Shown: positions 1 to 6,998, counted from the stretch's first letter. The stretch is 11,382 bases of DNA from Alphaproteobacteria bacterium (GCA_030432775.1 JAUILO010000080.1:1-11382); one strand, 5' to 3'. Notes: a model not told the origin generated them from the letters alone. Numbers and translations: made by a program.

Positions 1-187
1 ATTCCCTGACATAGCGGTTCACTGCATCAGGGTAGTTATGCCATGACAACACATCATCAATAAAATCGCTGCTGCGGACAAGACGACCGCGCACAACCGA
101 ACTGCCGAGCGAGAACATCAGCAATCCCTTATCGGAAATAGCGTTTACCTGCTCACCATCTTTAATATTCGTGTTATTCTGTGTCAT
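1..187 (-). CDS. hslO: Hsp33 redox-regulated chaperone, N-terminal part (runs off left edge)
   Basis: Only the first 62 codons are present, from an ATG on the minus strand at 187. The visible residues include MFSLGSSVVRGRLVRSSDFID and a following SWHNYPDAVNRYVRE. This matches the N-terminal signature of the Hsp33 family, in which a 'VRGRLVRL...L..iL..HdYP..V..ll.E' pattern opens the substrate-binding domain. Hsp33 is a cytoplasmic holdase that is activated when its C-terminal zinc-binding cysteines are oxidised and that protects unfolded proteins during oxidative stress. Those cysteines lie outside the window, so redox activity cannot be confirmed here. The gene is divergent from recX. No strong Shine-Dalgarno sequence precedes the ATG, only an A-rich GAAAGAA about 14 bases upstream. 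Confidence 0.85.
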   Translation of the reverse strand, partial: MTQNNTNIKDGEQVNAISDKGLLMFSLGSSVVRGRLVRSSDFIDDVLSWHNYPDAVNRYVRE

Positions 188-232
188 AACTATCTATGTG
201 TTCTTTCAACTTATTTTTTCAAGGCTCATACA

Positions 233-260
233 TTGCTCCATACCTAAATTCATCTATACT
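233..260 (+). promoter_or_regulatory. Candidate sigma70-type promoter for recX
   Basis: TTGCTC at 233-238 and TATACT at 255-260 are separated by 16 bases. The -10 box matches the consensus at five of six positions and the -35 box keeps TTG. Transcription would start near 267, giving a leader of about 44 bases before the recX ATG at 311. This rests on pattern matching only, in an AT-rich stretch where such matches are common. Confidence 0.35.
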
Positions 261-310
261 GTAAAGCATCAAGCACGACCACAGATGTTTTCTATTGTAT
301 TCGAGCACCA

Positions 311-925
311 ATGAACACAAAAAACCAAACCAAGAAAAAACCTGCACCCAGAAAGATCTCTTCGAAATATTTGAGGAATGCAGGGTTGCATTACCTAAAG
401 CGATACACATCCAGCTCCGAGAATTTCAGACGCGTTTTAATGCGCAAAATAAACCGATCATGCAAATTCCATACTGAACAGGATATGGAAGAATGTATCA
501 AGCTGCTTGGCGAGATTGTCAGCGAATTTGAAGAGCGCGGTTATCTAAACGATGAATTATACACCTATGGCATGGTTGTATCGCTACGCCGTGGCGGAAA
601 ATCACGCCGTTCTATCGAAGCAAAACTCAAACAAAAAGGCCTGACCAGCGACATCATCAATGAAAACCTGAACAAATATGAAGAAGAATTCGGCGAGGAA
701 ATCAATATCGAATTAATCTCGGCGGTACGGCATGCGCGCAAAAAGCGCCTTGGATGTTTTTCAACCAAATCTGCCATCCCCGAACAAAGCACAGAAGAAC
801 ATGCCAAAGCGCGACAAAAGCAACTCGCTAGCCTTGCCAGAGCTGGTTTTTCTTATGATATTGCATCTCAAGCACTGCAAATGAACGAAGAAGAAGCCTC
901 ACAGCTTATTGGATCGTTGGATTAG
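311..925 (+). CDS. recX: RecX family regulatory protein
   Basis: This 204-residue protein matches the alphaproteobacterial form of RecX, a small helical protein that binds RecA filaments and modulates recombination and SOS activity. Visible signatures are RKISSKYLRNAGLHYLKRY (residues 14-32), then SSSENFRRVLMRKI, a second repeat with GYLNDELYTYGMVVSLRRGGKSRRSI (about 77-102) and KLKQKGL. The C-terminal third has ARKKRLGCF (142-150) and LASLARAGFSYDIA (172-185), the pattern found at the end of alphaproteobacterial RecX proteins. The ATG at 311 is chosen because conserved residues begin within 15 codons of it. The Shine-Dalgarno sequence is poor (GAG about 8 bases upstream). No recA is visible, so recX is not in a recA-recX operon here. 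Its last 20 bases overlap the end of the convergent kinase gene. Confidence 0.92.
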   Translation: MNTKNQTKKKPAPRKISSKYLRNAGLHYLKRYTSSSENFRRVLMRKINRSCKFHTEQDMEECIKLLGEIVSEFEERGYLNDELYTYGMVVSLRRGGKSRRSIEAKLKQKGLTSDIINENLNKYEEEFGEEINIELISAVRHARKKRLGCFSTKSAIPEQSTEEHAKARQKQLASLARAGFSYDIASQALQMNEEEASQLIGSLD

Positions 926-3608
926 AGCTATCCTCTGCTTCGTCTTTATCTGTTTCGCTAAAGAAGCGCTGATATTGCTCTTTGTAAATTTTGCTTTGCG
1001 CGTCACTGACATCGCGTTTTGAAACAGCGCTACTATCATCTTTGCTGCTGTCCTGCGCAACACGGTTTGGTGGAATCATAACAGTAACGGTTGTACCAAC
1101 GCCTTTTTGCGAGAACAACTCAAGCTTACCACCATGAAGTTTAATCAATGAGTTCACAAGATTTAAACCAAGACCTGCGCCAGAGCCGGAACGGTTCAGT
1201 GCTGTATCTACCTGACCAAACGGTGATAATGCCTTATCAATCTCATGTTCATCAAGACCAATCCCTGTATCGGTTATCGATACACGCAACTCGCCTGTCT
1301 GGCTCAACTCATGTGATAAAGTAATCCGTCCACCACTTGGCGTAAACTTAATCGCGTTTGATAGAATATTAATAAAGATCTGTTTAATCGCAAGCTCCTC
1401 ACCAATCACATTAGGCAACTTGCCCTGTGAAAGGTTTGTAATAGTAAGCTCACTAGATTCTTCCATACGGTTTTTGGCAAAATCAAAACAAGAATCAATT
1501 ACCTTATTCAGGTTCACGTTAATCTCGTTCAGCTGTCTTTCACCCGTTTCAATACGTGACACATCCAAAATCTCGTTAATAATGGTCAAGAGGTTCCGGC
1601 CACTTTTATGAATGTCATTGGCATAGTCCCAATATTGCTTATTCTGAAGCGGCCCCAATACCTCATCCTTAATAATTTCGGAAAAACCGATAATCGAGTT
1701 CAGCGGCGTACGCAGTTCATGGCTCATATTGGCAAGAAATTCTGATTTCGCGCGGTTGGCAAGATCAGATTCAATCTTTGCTTGCTTCAGCTTTTGTTCG
1801 AATTCTTTACGTTCGGTCACGTTTTCTACACTACCTTCAATATAAAGAATATTGCCATCATCATCCTTCACCGAACGGGCGTTCTGATTAATCCAGATTT
1901 CCTGTCTCTTATTGGTAATAACTTTATTCTCAAAATGCTTGATGGCGTTATGCACCTCCAGCTCTTTCATGAAGCGCGCCTTGTCCTTGGTGCTTTGGAA
2001 AAGCATTCTGAAGGCATCATTCATTTTCTCGCGCATTTGATCTTCTGAATCGTACCCCATAATCTCGATCAAAGCCGGGTTCATACTCAGAACCTGTCCC
2101 TGCATAGTAATCTGGTAAAAACCACCGGCCGCATTCTCAATAATAGTACGATATTTCTCTTCCACCTCGGTCAATGCCTGTTTCGTGCGTTGCTGTGCCT
2201 CGACATCTGTAATTGTAACCACAAGGCGCGGGTATTGTTTTTGCTCGTTACTTACCGTTGCGATAGCCACTCTGACCTGACGGAATGATCCGTCTTTCTT
2301 GCTAACCCGCAAAGCGGATTGGTATGAAAATCTCTGCCCGCGGAAAACCTGATTAAAATTGGATCGAAGGTCCTGCAAATCCTGCTGATGAATAAAATCA
2401 AAAAAGCTTTTCTTTAAAACATCATCAACACTAAAGCCCGTAATGCTTTCCCACGCGCGGTTTACAAATATGACCTCACCTTGTGGGCTGACTTCCAGAA
2501 CAATATCGCTGACAGAATCCACCAGCATGCGAAATTCTTTTTCCGCCGTAAATAAAAGATTATGCAGTCTTTCGCGCTCTGAAACTTCGATATTAAGTTC
2601 GTAATTCTTCTGCAAATACGCATTATTAAGCCGCTTGAGCTTTAAACTCTTTGTATCGACAGACTTATACAGCATTGCCATGACAAACGAAAAGGCTACT
2701 CCCAGAGCTATAATCAAAAATTGTATCTGAACAAGAACAGACGCCCATTTGGATTGCCCGATATTCATATGAACTTTCCATTCCGAACCGCCGCTAGTGA
2801 ATATGAAACCCTTGCCGCGCATCAGATCATCAATCGCGTTATCGTTCGCACTTTTCATGCCAAGCTGCAACATAACATCTCCGCTCGCGGCATCACTAAT
2901 CGCAATTTCGCTTACATCTGGGTGCTCGTTAATCCATTGATCATCTATAACATTCGAAAAGCGTGTCATGCTGACTAGCATATTCACCTTTGCCGTTGAG
3001 TCAGACGGCAGTAATGACACAATTGCCACAGGCCGCGAACGCACAATCGGCTCCTCGCTAATCTGCCAATATTTTGTACCCGGAACATAGCTCAAAATAG
3101 CTGTGCCCTTGCTGTATTTTGACCTGGAGGAAACAAGATAGGCAATCAAATTCTGCATCGCATCTTGCGACCATTCCGGATATGCACCTTGGGAATCAGT
3201 ATTCATATTGATAATATCGGTCGCCTTCCAGCTACCGCCATAGGATTGTCTAATCCACAATACACGGTCCATTTTCTTGATATCAGAGACACTATAAAGT
3301 ATTTCGTTACGTACATCTTCAAAACTACGTTGCCCCATATAGGAAAGCAATGTGCCCGCAACCTTGGTTGCATCTTCGAATGATCTGATTTCGTCCTGAA
3401 TTTCTTTATGAATAGTGATCTCGGTATCTCTATAATTCTGAGATAAAACACCGCTCACTTTTAGGTTAAAGACAAATGCGAATAAAACAGCAATAGTCAC
3501 CCCGCCAAAAAAGACAACGCCCTGCATCAATAGCGATGGCGCTTTCTTTTTGCTTTCTTCCCCAAAAGAATCAAGAGTATTTTTGTCTTTAAAGACATCC
3601 TTAGGCAT
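906..3608 (-). CDS. Membrane PAS/PAS sensor histidine kinase, PleC/DivJ-like
   Basis: A 900-residue inner-membrane kinase. Transmembrane helix 1 is at about 27-49 and helix 2 at about 289-313, enclosing a periplasmic sensor region of about 240 residues. A short coiled linker leads to PAS domain 1 (about 355-470), PAS domain 2 (about 485-600, ending in EGSVENVTERK), HisKA (about 620-690) and HATPase_c (about 735-848). The phosphoacceptor is His630 in SHELRTPLNSIIGF. The N box has NILSNAIKF (747-755), G1 is DTGIGL (780-785), the F box is FGQVD, and G2 is GAGLGLNL (810-817). After the H box, residues 658-690 carry YWDYANDIHKSGRNLL and ILDVSRIETG, the extended style of alphaproteobacterial PleC/DivJ kinases. 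A hydrophilic tail of about 50 residues follows the ATPase. There is no receiver domain and no adjacent regulator of its own, so the partner is unknown. The family is certain; the signal and target are not. Confidence 0.93.
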   Translation of the reverse strand: MPKDVFKDKNTLDSFGEESKKKAPSLLMQGVVFFGGVTIAVLFAFVFNLKVSGVLSQNYRDTEITIHKEIQDEIRSFEDATKVAGTLLSYMGQRSFEDVRNEILYSVSDIKKMDRVLWIRQSYGGSWKATDIINMNTDSQGAYPEWSQDAMQNLIAYLVSSRSKYSKGTAILSYVPGTKYWQISEEPIVRSRPVAIVSLLPSDSTAKVNMLVSMTRFSNVIDDQWINEHPDVSEIAISDAASGDVMLQLGMKSANDNAIDDLMRGKGFIFTSGGSEWKVHMNIGQSKWASVLVQIQFLIIALGVAFSFVMAMLYKSVDTKSLKLKRLNNAYLQKNYELNIEVSERERLHNLLFTAEKEFRMLVDSVSDIVLEVSPQGEVIFVNRAWESITGFSVDDVLKKSFFDFIHQQDLQDLRSNFNQVFRGQRFSYQSALRVSKKDGSFRQVRVAIATVSNEQKQYPRLVVTITDVEAQQRTKQALTEVEEKYRTIIENAAGGFYQITMQGQVLSMNPALIEIMGYDSEDQMREKMNDAFRMLFQSTKDKARFMKELEVHNAIKHFENKVITNKRQEIWINQNARSVKDDDGNILYIEGSVENVTERKEFEQKLKQAKIESDLANRAKSEFLANMSHELRTPLNSIIGFSEIIKDEVLGPLQNKQYWDYANDIHKSGRNLLTIINEILDVSRIETGERQLNEINVNLNKVIDSCFDFAKNRMEESSELTITNLSQGKLPNVIGEELAIKQIFINILSNAIKFTPSGGRITLSHELSQTGELRVSITDTGIGLDEHEIDKALSPFGQVDTALNRSGSGAGLGLNLVNSLIKLHGGKLELFSQKGVGTTVTVMIPPNRVAQDSSKDDSSAVSKRDVSDAQSKIYKEQYQRFFSETDKDEAEDSSNPTIQ

Positions 3609-3745
3609 TTTGACTGCTTACATTCCCGATTTAGTTTCTTAAAGTCCTCTACTTTGACTTTGCACCCTTACAGTTAAGCAATTGCTAATGAAAAGACTTT
3701 TTTGTATTTTTCCCGAAAATTTTTACAATTTTTGTGTTTTTCACC
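3609..3745 (-). promoter_or_regulatory. Leader/promoter region of the large PAS kinase
   Basis: This 137-bp AT-rich gap separates the EnvZ-like gene from the PAS kinase, both on the minus strand. On the minus strand, TTGTAA (3723-3728) and TACAAA (3701-3706) are 16 bases apart and form a weak sigma70-like promoter. Downstream of it are a perfect 10-bp palindrome AGCAATTGCT (3677-3686), a tandem hexamer ACTTTGACTTTG on the plus strand (3651-3662), and an inverted pair AAAGTC/GACTTT (3641-3646 and 3656-3661). I see no convincing terminator for the EnvZ-like gene, so read-through into the PAS kinase is possible. Confidence 0.3.
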
Positions 3746-5068
3746 CTATAAAGGCAGCTTAAGCGTTACCCGAAGCCCGCCATGCGGACTTTTAGATAAA
3801 TCTATCGTGCCACCATGGGCCAGCATAATATCCAGAGAAATCGGCAGTCCCAGTCCAACACCACCGGTTTCAGGGTTGCGAGAGCTTTCAATACGGTAAA
3901 ACGGCTTAAACACCTCATCATATTGTTCTTCGGGAATGCCTTCGCCGTTATCGTCAATATGAATAACAGCATAATCATCGACACTCTCAAGGCTCACCCA
4001 TATTCTAGATGCATATTTGCGCCCGTTATTGAAGATATTGTGAATACACCGATCAAACGCCACCGGTCTCACCATAGCCATAATATCCGGCTCTATATCC
4101 GCCACGATATCCTGCTGGGTACGTTTATGCCGCGCAATCGCGTTGTCTACAATATGCGATAAGTTCAAACTCTCAGGCTGTTCGCTCCCCTGCCCGCGGA
4201 CAAACTCCAAATACGCGTCAATCATACGTTCCATATCTTCGATATCTTGCTTTAATGCCTCCACATCCGGGCTTTTTTCCAGCATCGCAGTTTGCAGCTT
4301 CATACGGGTTAAAGGTGTGCGCAAATCATGCGAAACACCGGCAAGCATGATCATGCGCTGTTCAATCTGTCTTTGCAGGCGTTCACGCATATCAAGAAAA
4401 GCATTGGCAGCACGCCTGACCTCGCGCGCGCCCTCTGCCTTGAAGTTTTTGGGAATATCCTGCCCTTTACCAAATCGCTCAGCCACCATAGCTAGCCGCC
4501 TGATGGGGCGTATCTGGTTGCGCATAAATAATATCGCAATTGCCAGCAATACAATCGAACTACCAATCATCCATAAAAGAAAGATATATGCCGACGAGGA
4601 AAACAAACGCCTTTGTGGCAAGGATATACTTAGCAAGCCGGCCTCTAGTTTCACCCGCACCTCAAGCCATTTTTCTTCTATGTCGATATAAATGACAAAT
4701 GGCCGCCTGACCTTTTGCTCCATAGAACGCGATAAAATATCAATCACGATAGAACTTTCATGGTCCTCATTATTCTCTAGGGCATGCTCCCCTGGCTGAT
4801 AAGATATAATGAAGTTCAGGTTTTGAATGGCATAACTTGTTATCTTTTTAATCTGATCAACATCATCTGGCGTTTGTTCTATCTCGCTCGCCATAACGGC
4901 AATTTCACCCGCAACAGCATCGGCAAGGCGTTCTGTCATTTTATCCCAGTGGCGATCAAAAAATACATAGGTCGTAATAATCTGTATCAAAAGAACCGGA
5001 GTCACTAGAATAAGCAGAGAGCGACCAAATAAACTGCTTGGAAATAACTGTTTTAATCTAAACCCCAT
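3746..5068 (-). CDS. EnvZ-type sensor histidine kinase of a two-component pair
   Basis: This 440-residue kinase is predicted to be in the inner membrane. It has transmembrane helices at about 16-37 and 159-182 that bracket a periplasmic sensor segment of about 120 residues. A HAMP linker (about 183-235, with NQIRPIRRLAMVAERFG) follows, then HisKA with His247 in GVSHDLRTPLTRMKLQ, and HATPase_c from about 333 to the end. The ATPase shows NIFNNGRKYA (N box, 344-353), DDNGEGIP (G1, 372-379), FKPFYR (F box) and GGVGLGLPIS (G2, 402-411). SHDLRTPLTR is typical of EnvZ and its alphaproteobacterial relatives. The gene starts 5 bp after the stop of the response regulator gene and will phosphorylate that regulator. 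The signal is unknown. EnvZ homology does not imply an osmosensing role here. Confidence 0.93.
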   Translation of the reverse strand: MGFRLKQLFPSSLFGRSLLILVTPVLLIQIITTYVFFDRHWDKMTERLADAVAGEIAVMASEIEQTPDDVDQIKKITSYAIQNLNFIISYQPGEHALENNEDHESSIVIDILSRSMEQKVRRPFVIYIDIEEKWLEVRVKLEAGLLSISLPQRRLFSSSAYIFLLWMIGSSIVLLAIAILFMRNQIRPIRRLAMVAERFGKGQDIPKNFKAEGAREVRRAANAFLDMRERLQRQIEQRMIMLAGVSHDLRTPLTRMKLQTAMLEKSPDVEALKQDIEDMERMIDAYLEFVRGQGSEQPESLNLSHIVDNAIARHKRTQQDIVADIEPDIMAMVRPVAFDRCIHNIFNNGRKYASRIWVSLESVDDYAVIHIDDNGEGIPEEQYDEVFKPFYRIESSRNPETGGVGLGLPISLDIMLAHGGTIDLSKSPHGGLRVTLKLPL

Positions 5069-5073
5069 AACCG

Positions 5074-5775
5074 CTACACATCCTCTATATGCAGCAAATA
5101 ACCTTTACCGCGCACAGTTTGTAGATATTTGGGCATTTTGCCGTCTTCTTCAATCTTCTTACGCAAACGCGTCACCTGAACATCAATTGTACGTTCACCC
5201 GTTTCAATACCGCACAGCTCGGCAAGTTCGTCTCTGGCAACAACCTCACCCGAGCGCCCCGCTAAAGCCAGCAGCAGGCTCTCCTGCGTTGTAGTAAGTT
5301 GAATAACATTATCACCGTCATGCAAAGCCTTCTTATCCGGCATGTAAACCCACCGACCAACACGAAACGGTTTTTCTTCGGGCAATTGCACAGGCTTACG
5401 GCGTAGCATTGCCTTTAAACGCAAGACAAGCTCTTGCGGATCAAAAGGCTTTGGCAAATATTCATCAGCTCCTATTTCAAATCCGGCAATACGGTCACTG
5501 GTTTCCCCCAAAGCCGTCAGCAATAATATAGGAAGATCAATTTCGGTCTGGCGCAGCTTCTTGGTAAACTCCAGCCCGGATATACCCGGCATCATAATAT
5601 CAAGAACCAATGCATCAACATCAAATTTACCCATAATCGCTTCAGCTTCGTTTGCCGAAGCCGCCGATAGAGGCACAAAGTCATTTTGCATTAAATAACG
5701 CGACACAAGATCGCGTATTCTTTCATCATCATCGACGACTAATATATGATGGCACGCGGCAAATTCTTTTTTCAT
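5074..5775 (-). CDS. OmpR-family response regulator
   Basis: This is a 233-residue cytoplasmic DNA-binding regulator. The receiver domain (about 9-122) has the acidic pair D15/D16, phosphoacceptor D59 in LVLDIMMPGISG, T87 and K109 in YLPKPF. The C-terminal winged-helix domain (about 132-230) has TTTQESLLLALA and a recognition helix around R195-K207 with RTIDVQVTRLRKKIE, closing with YLQTVRGKGYLL. The RTIDVQVTRLRKKIE and CGIETGER features resemble the alphaproteobacterial PetR/OmpR-like subgroup. The gene is the first of an operon with the EnvZ-type kinase and is divergent from ilvE. Its start codon at 5775 has only a weak ribosome site (GGTAGTG). In several alphaproteobacteria I recall a MarR-type gene (petP) near petR and ilvE. 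None is present between the genes here. I leave the symbol empty because the subgroup is inferred. Confidence 0.94.
   Translation of the reverse strand: MKKEFAACHHILVVDDDERIRDLVSRYLMQNDFVPLSAASANEAEAIMGKFDVDALVLDIMMPGISGLEFTKKLRQTEIDLPILLLTALGETSDRIAGFEIGADEYLPKPFDPQELVLRLKAMLRRKPVQLPEEKPFRVGRWVYMPDKKALHDGDNVIQLTTTQESLLLALAGRSGEVVARDELAELCGIETGERTIDVQVTRLRKKIEEDGKMPKYLQTVRGKGYLLHIEDV
5081..5085 (-). promoter_or_regulatory. Ribosome binding site of the EnvZ-type kinase, inside the regulator gene
   Basis: GAGGA on the minus strand lies in the last codons of the response regulator, just before its TAG stop (5074-5076). It is 12 bases ahead of the kinase ATG at 5068. The spacing is longer than ideal, but the position suggests translational coupling of the two genes. 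Confidence 0.4.
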
Positions 5776-5885
5776 GTCACTACCCGTCTGATCATTGTTT
5801 CATGCACGATTAAGGTCACATTATTGAAGTATTTGTGTTGATTTTTATTGTGTAATCATGTTTGGATTAACATCATAATACAATG

Positions 5886-5901
5886 CTAACCCATTGGTTA
5901 G
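5886..5901. promoter_or_regulatory. 16-bp inverted repeat, candidate operator between regulator and ilvE
   Basis: CTAACC (5886-5891) and GGTTAG (5896-5901) are perfect inverted arms around CATT. Counting the centre, seven of eight base pairs are symmetric. The site lies in the 183-bp divergent gap, 58 bases before the ilvE ATG and 110 bases before the regulator ATG, next to a TACAAT (5879-5884) that could be an ilvE -10 box. The position suits a dimeric regulator, but which protein binds it is unknown. Confidence 0.4.
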
Positions 5902-5947
5902 ATGAATAACAGTGTAATAACCAGTTTTTAAAAACAGCTTAAAGATC

Positions 5948-5951
5948 AGGA
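5948..5951 (+). promoter_or_regulatory. Ribosome binding site of ilvE
   Basis: AGGA lies 7 bases ahead of the ATG at 5959. This good spacing supports that start codon. The preceding bases 5924-5935 form a perfect 12-bp AT palindrome, GTTTTTAAAAAC. Confidence 0.6.
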
Positions 5952-5958
5952 TAAAAAT

Positions 5959-6864
5959 ATGACCTTAATTCCCTTTGATGACCGCGATGGATACATTTGG
6001 ATGAATGGCGAAATGAAGCCATGGCGTGAAGCAAAGCTACATGTTCTCTCTCACGGCCTGCATTATGGCGGCTCTGTCTTTGAAGGCGAACGCGTTTATG
6101 ATGGCGAAGTATTTAAATTAACTGAACACTCAGAGCGCCTGATCCGTTCTGCGGAAATGCTGGATATGGTTGTTCCATACACAGCAAAAGAACTGGACGA
6201 GTTGACACTGGAGGTCATCGAAGCCAACAACATCGTCAATGGTTATGTACGACCTGTCGCATGGCGCGGTAGCGAACAAATGGCTATCTCCGCAACAATG
6301 GCAAGTGTTCATGTCGCCATTGCATGTTGGGAGTGGCCAAAATACTTCTTCGCCAAGGCTGGCGAAGATAAAGGTATCTCGCTTCAAACTGCACAATGGC
6401 GACGCCCTGATCCAACAACAGTCCCCGTACAAAGTAAAGCGGCCGGTGTTTACATGATCAGTACAATGGCAAAGCACAATGCCGACCGTAACGGCTATGA
6501 TGATGTCTTGATGCATGATTATAAAGGCCGCGTTGCTGAATCATCCGGTTCAAATATATTCTTCGTAAAAGATGGCGCGCTGAAGACGCCTGTGCCTGAA
6601 TGTTTCCTGAACGGCATAACACGCCAGACAGTCATTCAGATTGCCAAGGAAATCGGTGTTGATGTTGACGTCACGACAATCATGCCGGACGAAGTAAACA
6701 GCTTTGATGAAGTATTCGTGACCGGCACAGCCGCCGAAATTACAGCCGTCGGCAAAATTGATAATAAAGAATTTGCAGTTGGCCCTGTCACAAAGCGTTT
6801 TCAGGAATTTTACGGTGATCTTGTTCGCAACAAAGCGACAATCGAAAAAAGAGCGGCATCATAA
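5959..6864 (+). CDS. ilvE: Branched-chain amino acid aminotransferase (class IV, PLP)
   Basis: This 301-residue enzyme belongs to fold-type IV PLP aminotransferases. It transfers the amino group between glutamate and the 2-oxo acids of leucine, isoleucine and valine, the last step of their synthesis and the first of their breakdown. Evidence: the opening IWMNGEMKPWREAKLHVLSHGLHYG is typical of the family. FEGERVYDG follows, then VRPVAWRG with Arg98. The Schiff-base lysine is Lys160 in QSKAAGVYM. AESSGSNIFFVKDG contains Glu194, which contacts the pyridine nitrogen, and NGITRQTVIQIA and VTGTAAEITAV (phosphate contacts) close the set. Length and motif spacing match E. coli IlvE closely. It is transcribed alone: divergent from the two-component operon on the left and followed by a strong terminator. 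A D-amino acid aminotransferase is less likely given the length and the N-terminal pattern. Confidence 0.95.
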   Translation: MTLIPFDDRDGYIWMNGEMKPWREAKLHVLSHGLHYGGSVFEGERVYDGEVFKLTEHSERLIRSAEMLDMVVPYTAKELDELTLEVIEANNIVNGYVRPVAWRGSEQMAISATMASVHVAIACWEWPKYFFAKAGEDKGISLQTAQWRRPDPTTVPVQSKAAGVYMISTMAKHNADRNGYDDVLMHDYKGRVAESSGSNIFFVKDGALKTPVPECFLNGITRQTVIQIAKEIGVDVDVTTIMPDEVNSFDEVFVTGTAAEITAVGKIDNKEFAVGPVTKRFQEFYGDLVRNKATIEKRAAS

Positions 6865-6900
6865 ACAGCTCTAAAACCTCAATATTATAAATATCTTTGT

Positions 6901-6937
6901 AAAATTGGCAGTATTCGTAGCGATTACTGCCAATTTT
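6901..6937 (+). terminator. Rho-independent terminator after ilvE
   Basis: Perfect 13-bp arms AAAATTGGCAGTA (6901-6913) and TACTGCCAATTTT (6925-6937) enclose an 11-base loop. A further TCG/CGA triplet inside the loop (6915-6917 and 6921-6923) can also pair. The T-rich stretch TTTTCATATTTTG follows. The hairpin begins 36 bases after the ilvE stop. The A-run on the left arm means it could also work in the minus direction, though no minus-strand gene ends there. Confidence 0.75.
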
Positions 6938-6952
6938 CATATTTTGTTAAGA

Positions 6953-6998
6953 GTTTTCTCCTAAAATCTATTTACGCAACGAAAATAGAGCTGAAAAC
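6953..6998. promoter_or_regulatory. Nested inverted repeats upstream of the acidic-protein gene
   Basis: The inner arms TCTATTT (6967-6973) and AAATAGA (6983-6989) are perfect 7-bp complements with a 9-base loop. Outside them, GTTTTC (6953-6958) and GAAAAC (6993-6998) also pair. The structure ends 45 bases before the ATG at 7044, in the 106 bases between the ilvE terminator and the gene. It could be an operator or a folded leader. I do not see a clear promoter next to it. Confidence 0.3.

Noticed and set aside
565..807. Minus-strand 80-codon frame inside recX
   Set aside because: It sits entirely within a confidently identified gene on the other strand and shows no recognisable motif or ribosome site.
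3695..3740. Possible terminator at the TTTTTCCCGAAAA stretch downstream of the EnvZ-type kinase
   Set aside because: The apparent stem would need a two-base loop and consists of A/T pairs, so it is not a credible hairpin.
4143..4691. A 182-codon open frame on the plus strand opposite the EnvZ-type kinase
   Set aside because: It lies wholly inside the well-supported kinase gene, its translation is rich in Ser, Arg, Ile and Cys with no family pattern, and no ribosome site supports it. It is a mirror frame.
5776..5880. CtrA-type site (TTAA-N7-TTAA) in the regulator upstream region
   Set aside because: TTAA-like words occur (for example in GGATTAACATC) but no pair has the correct spacing.
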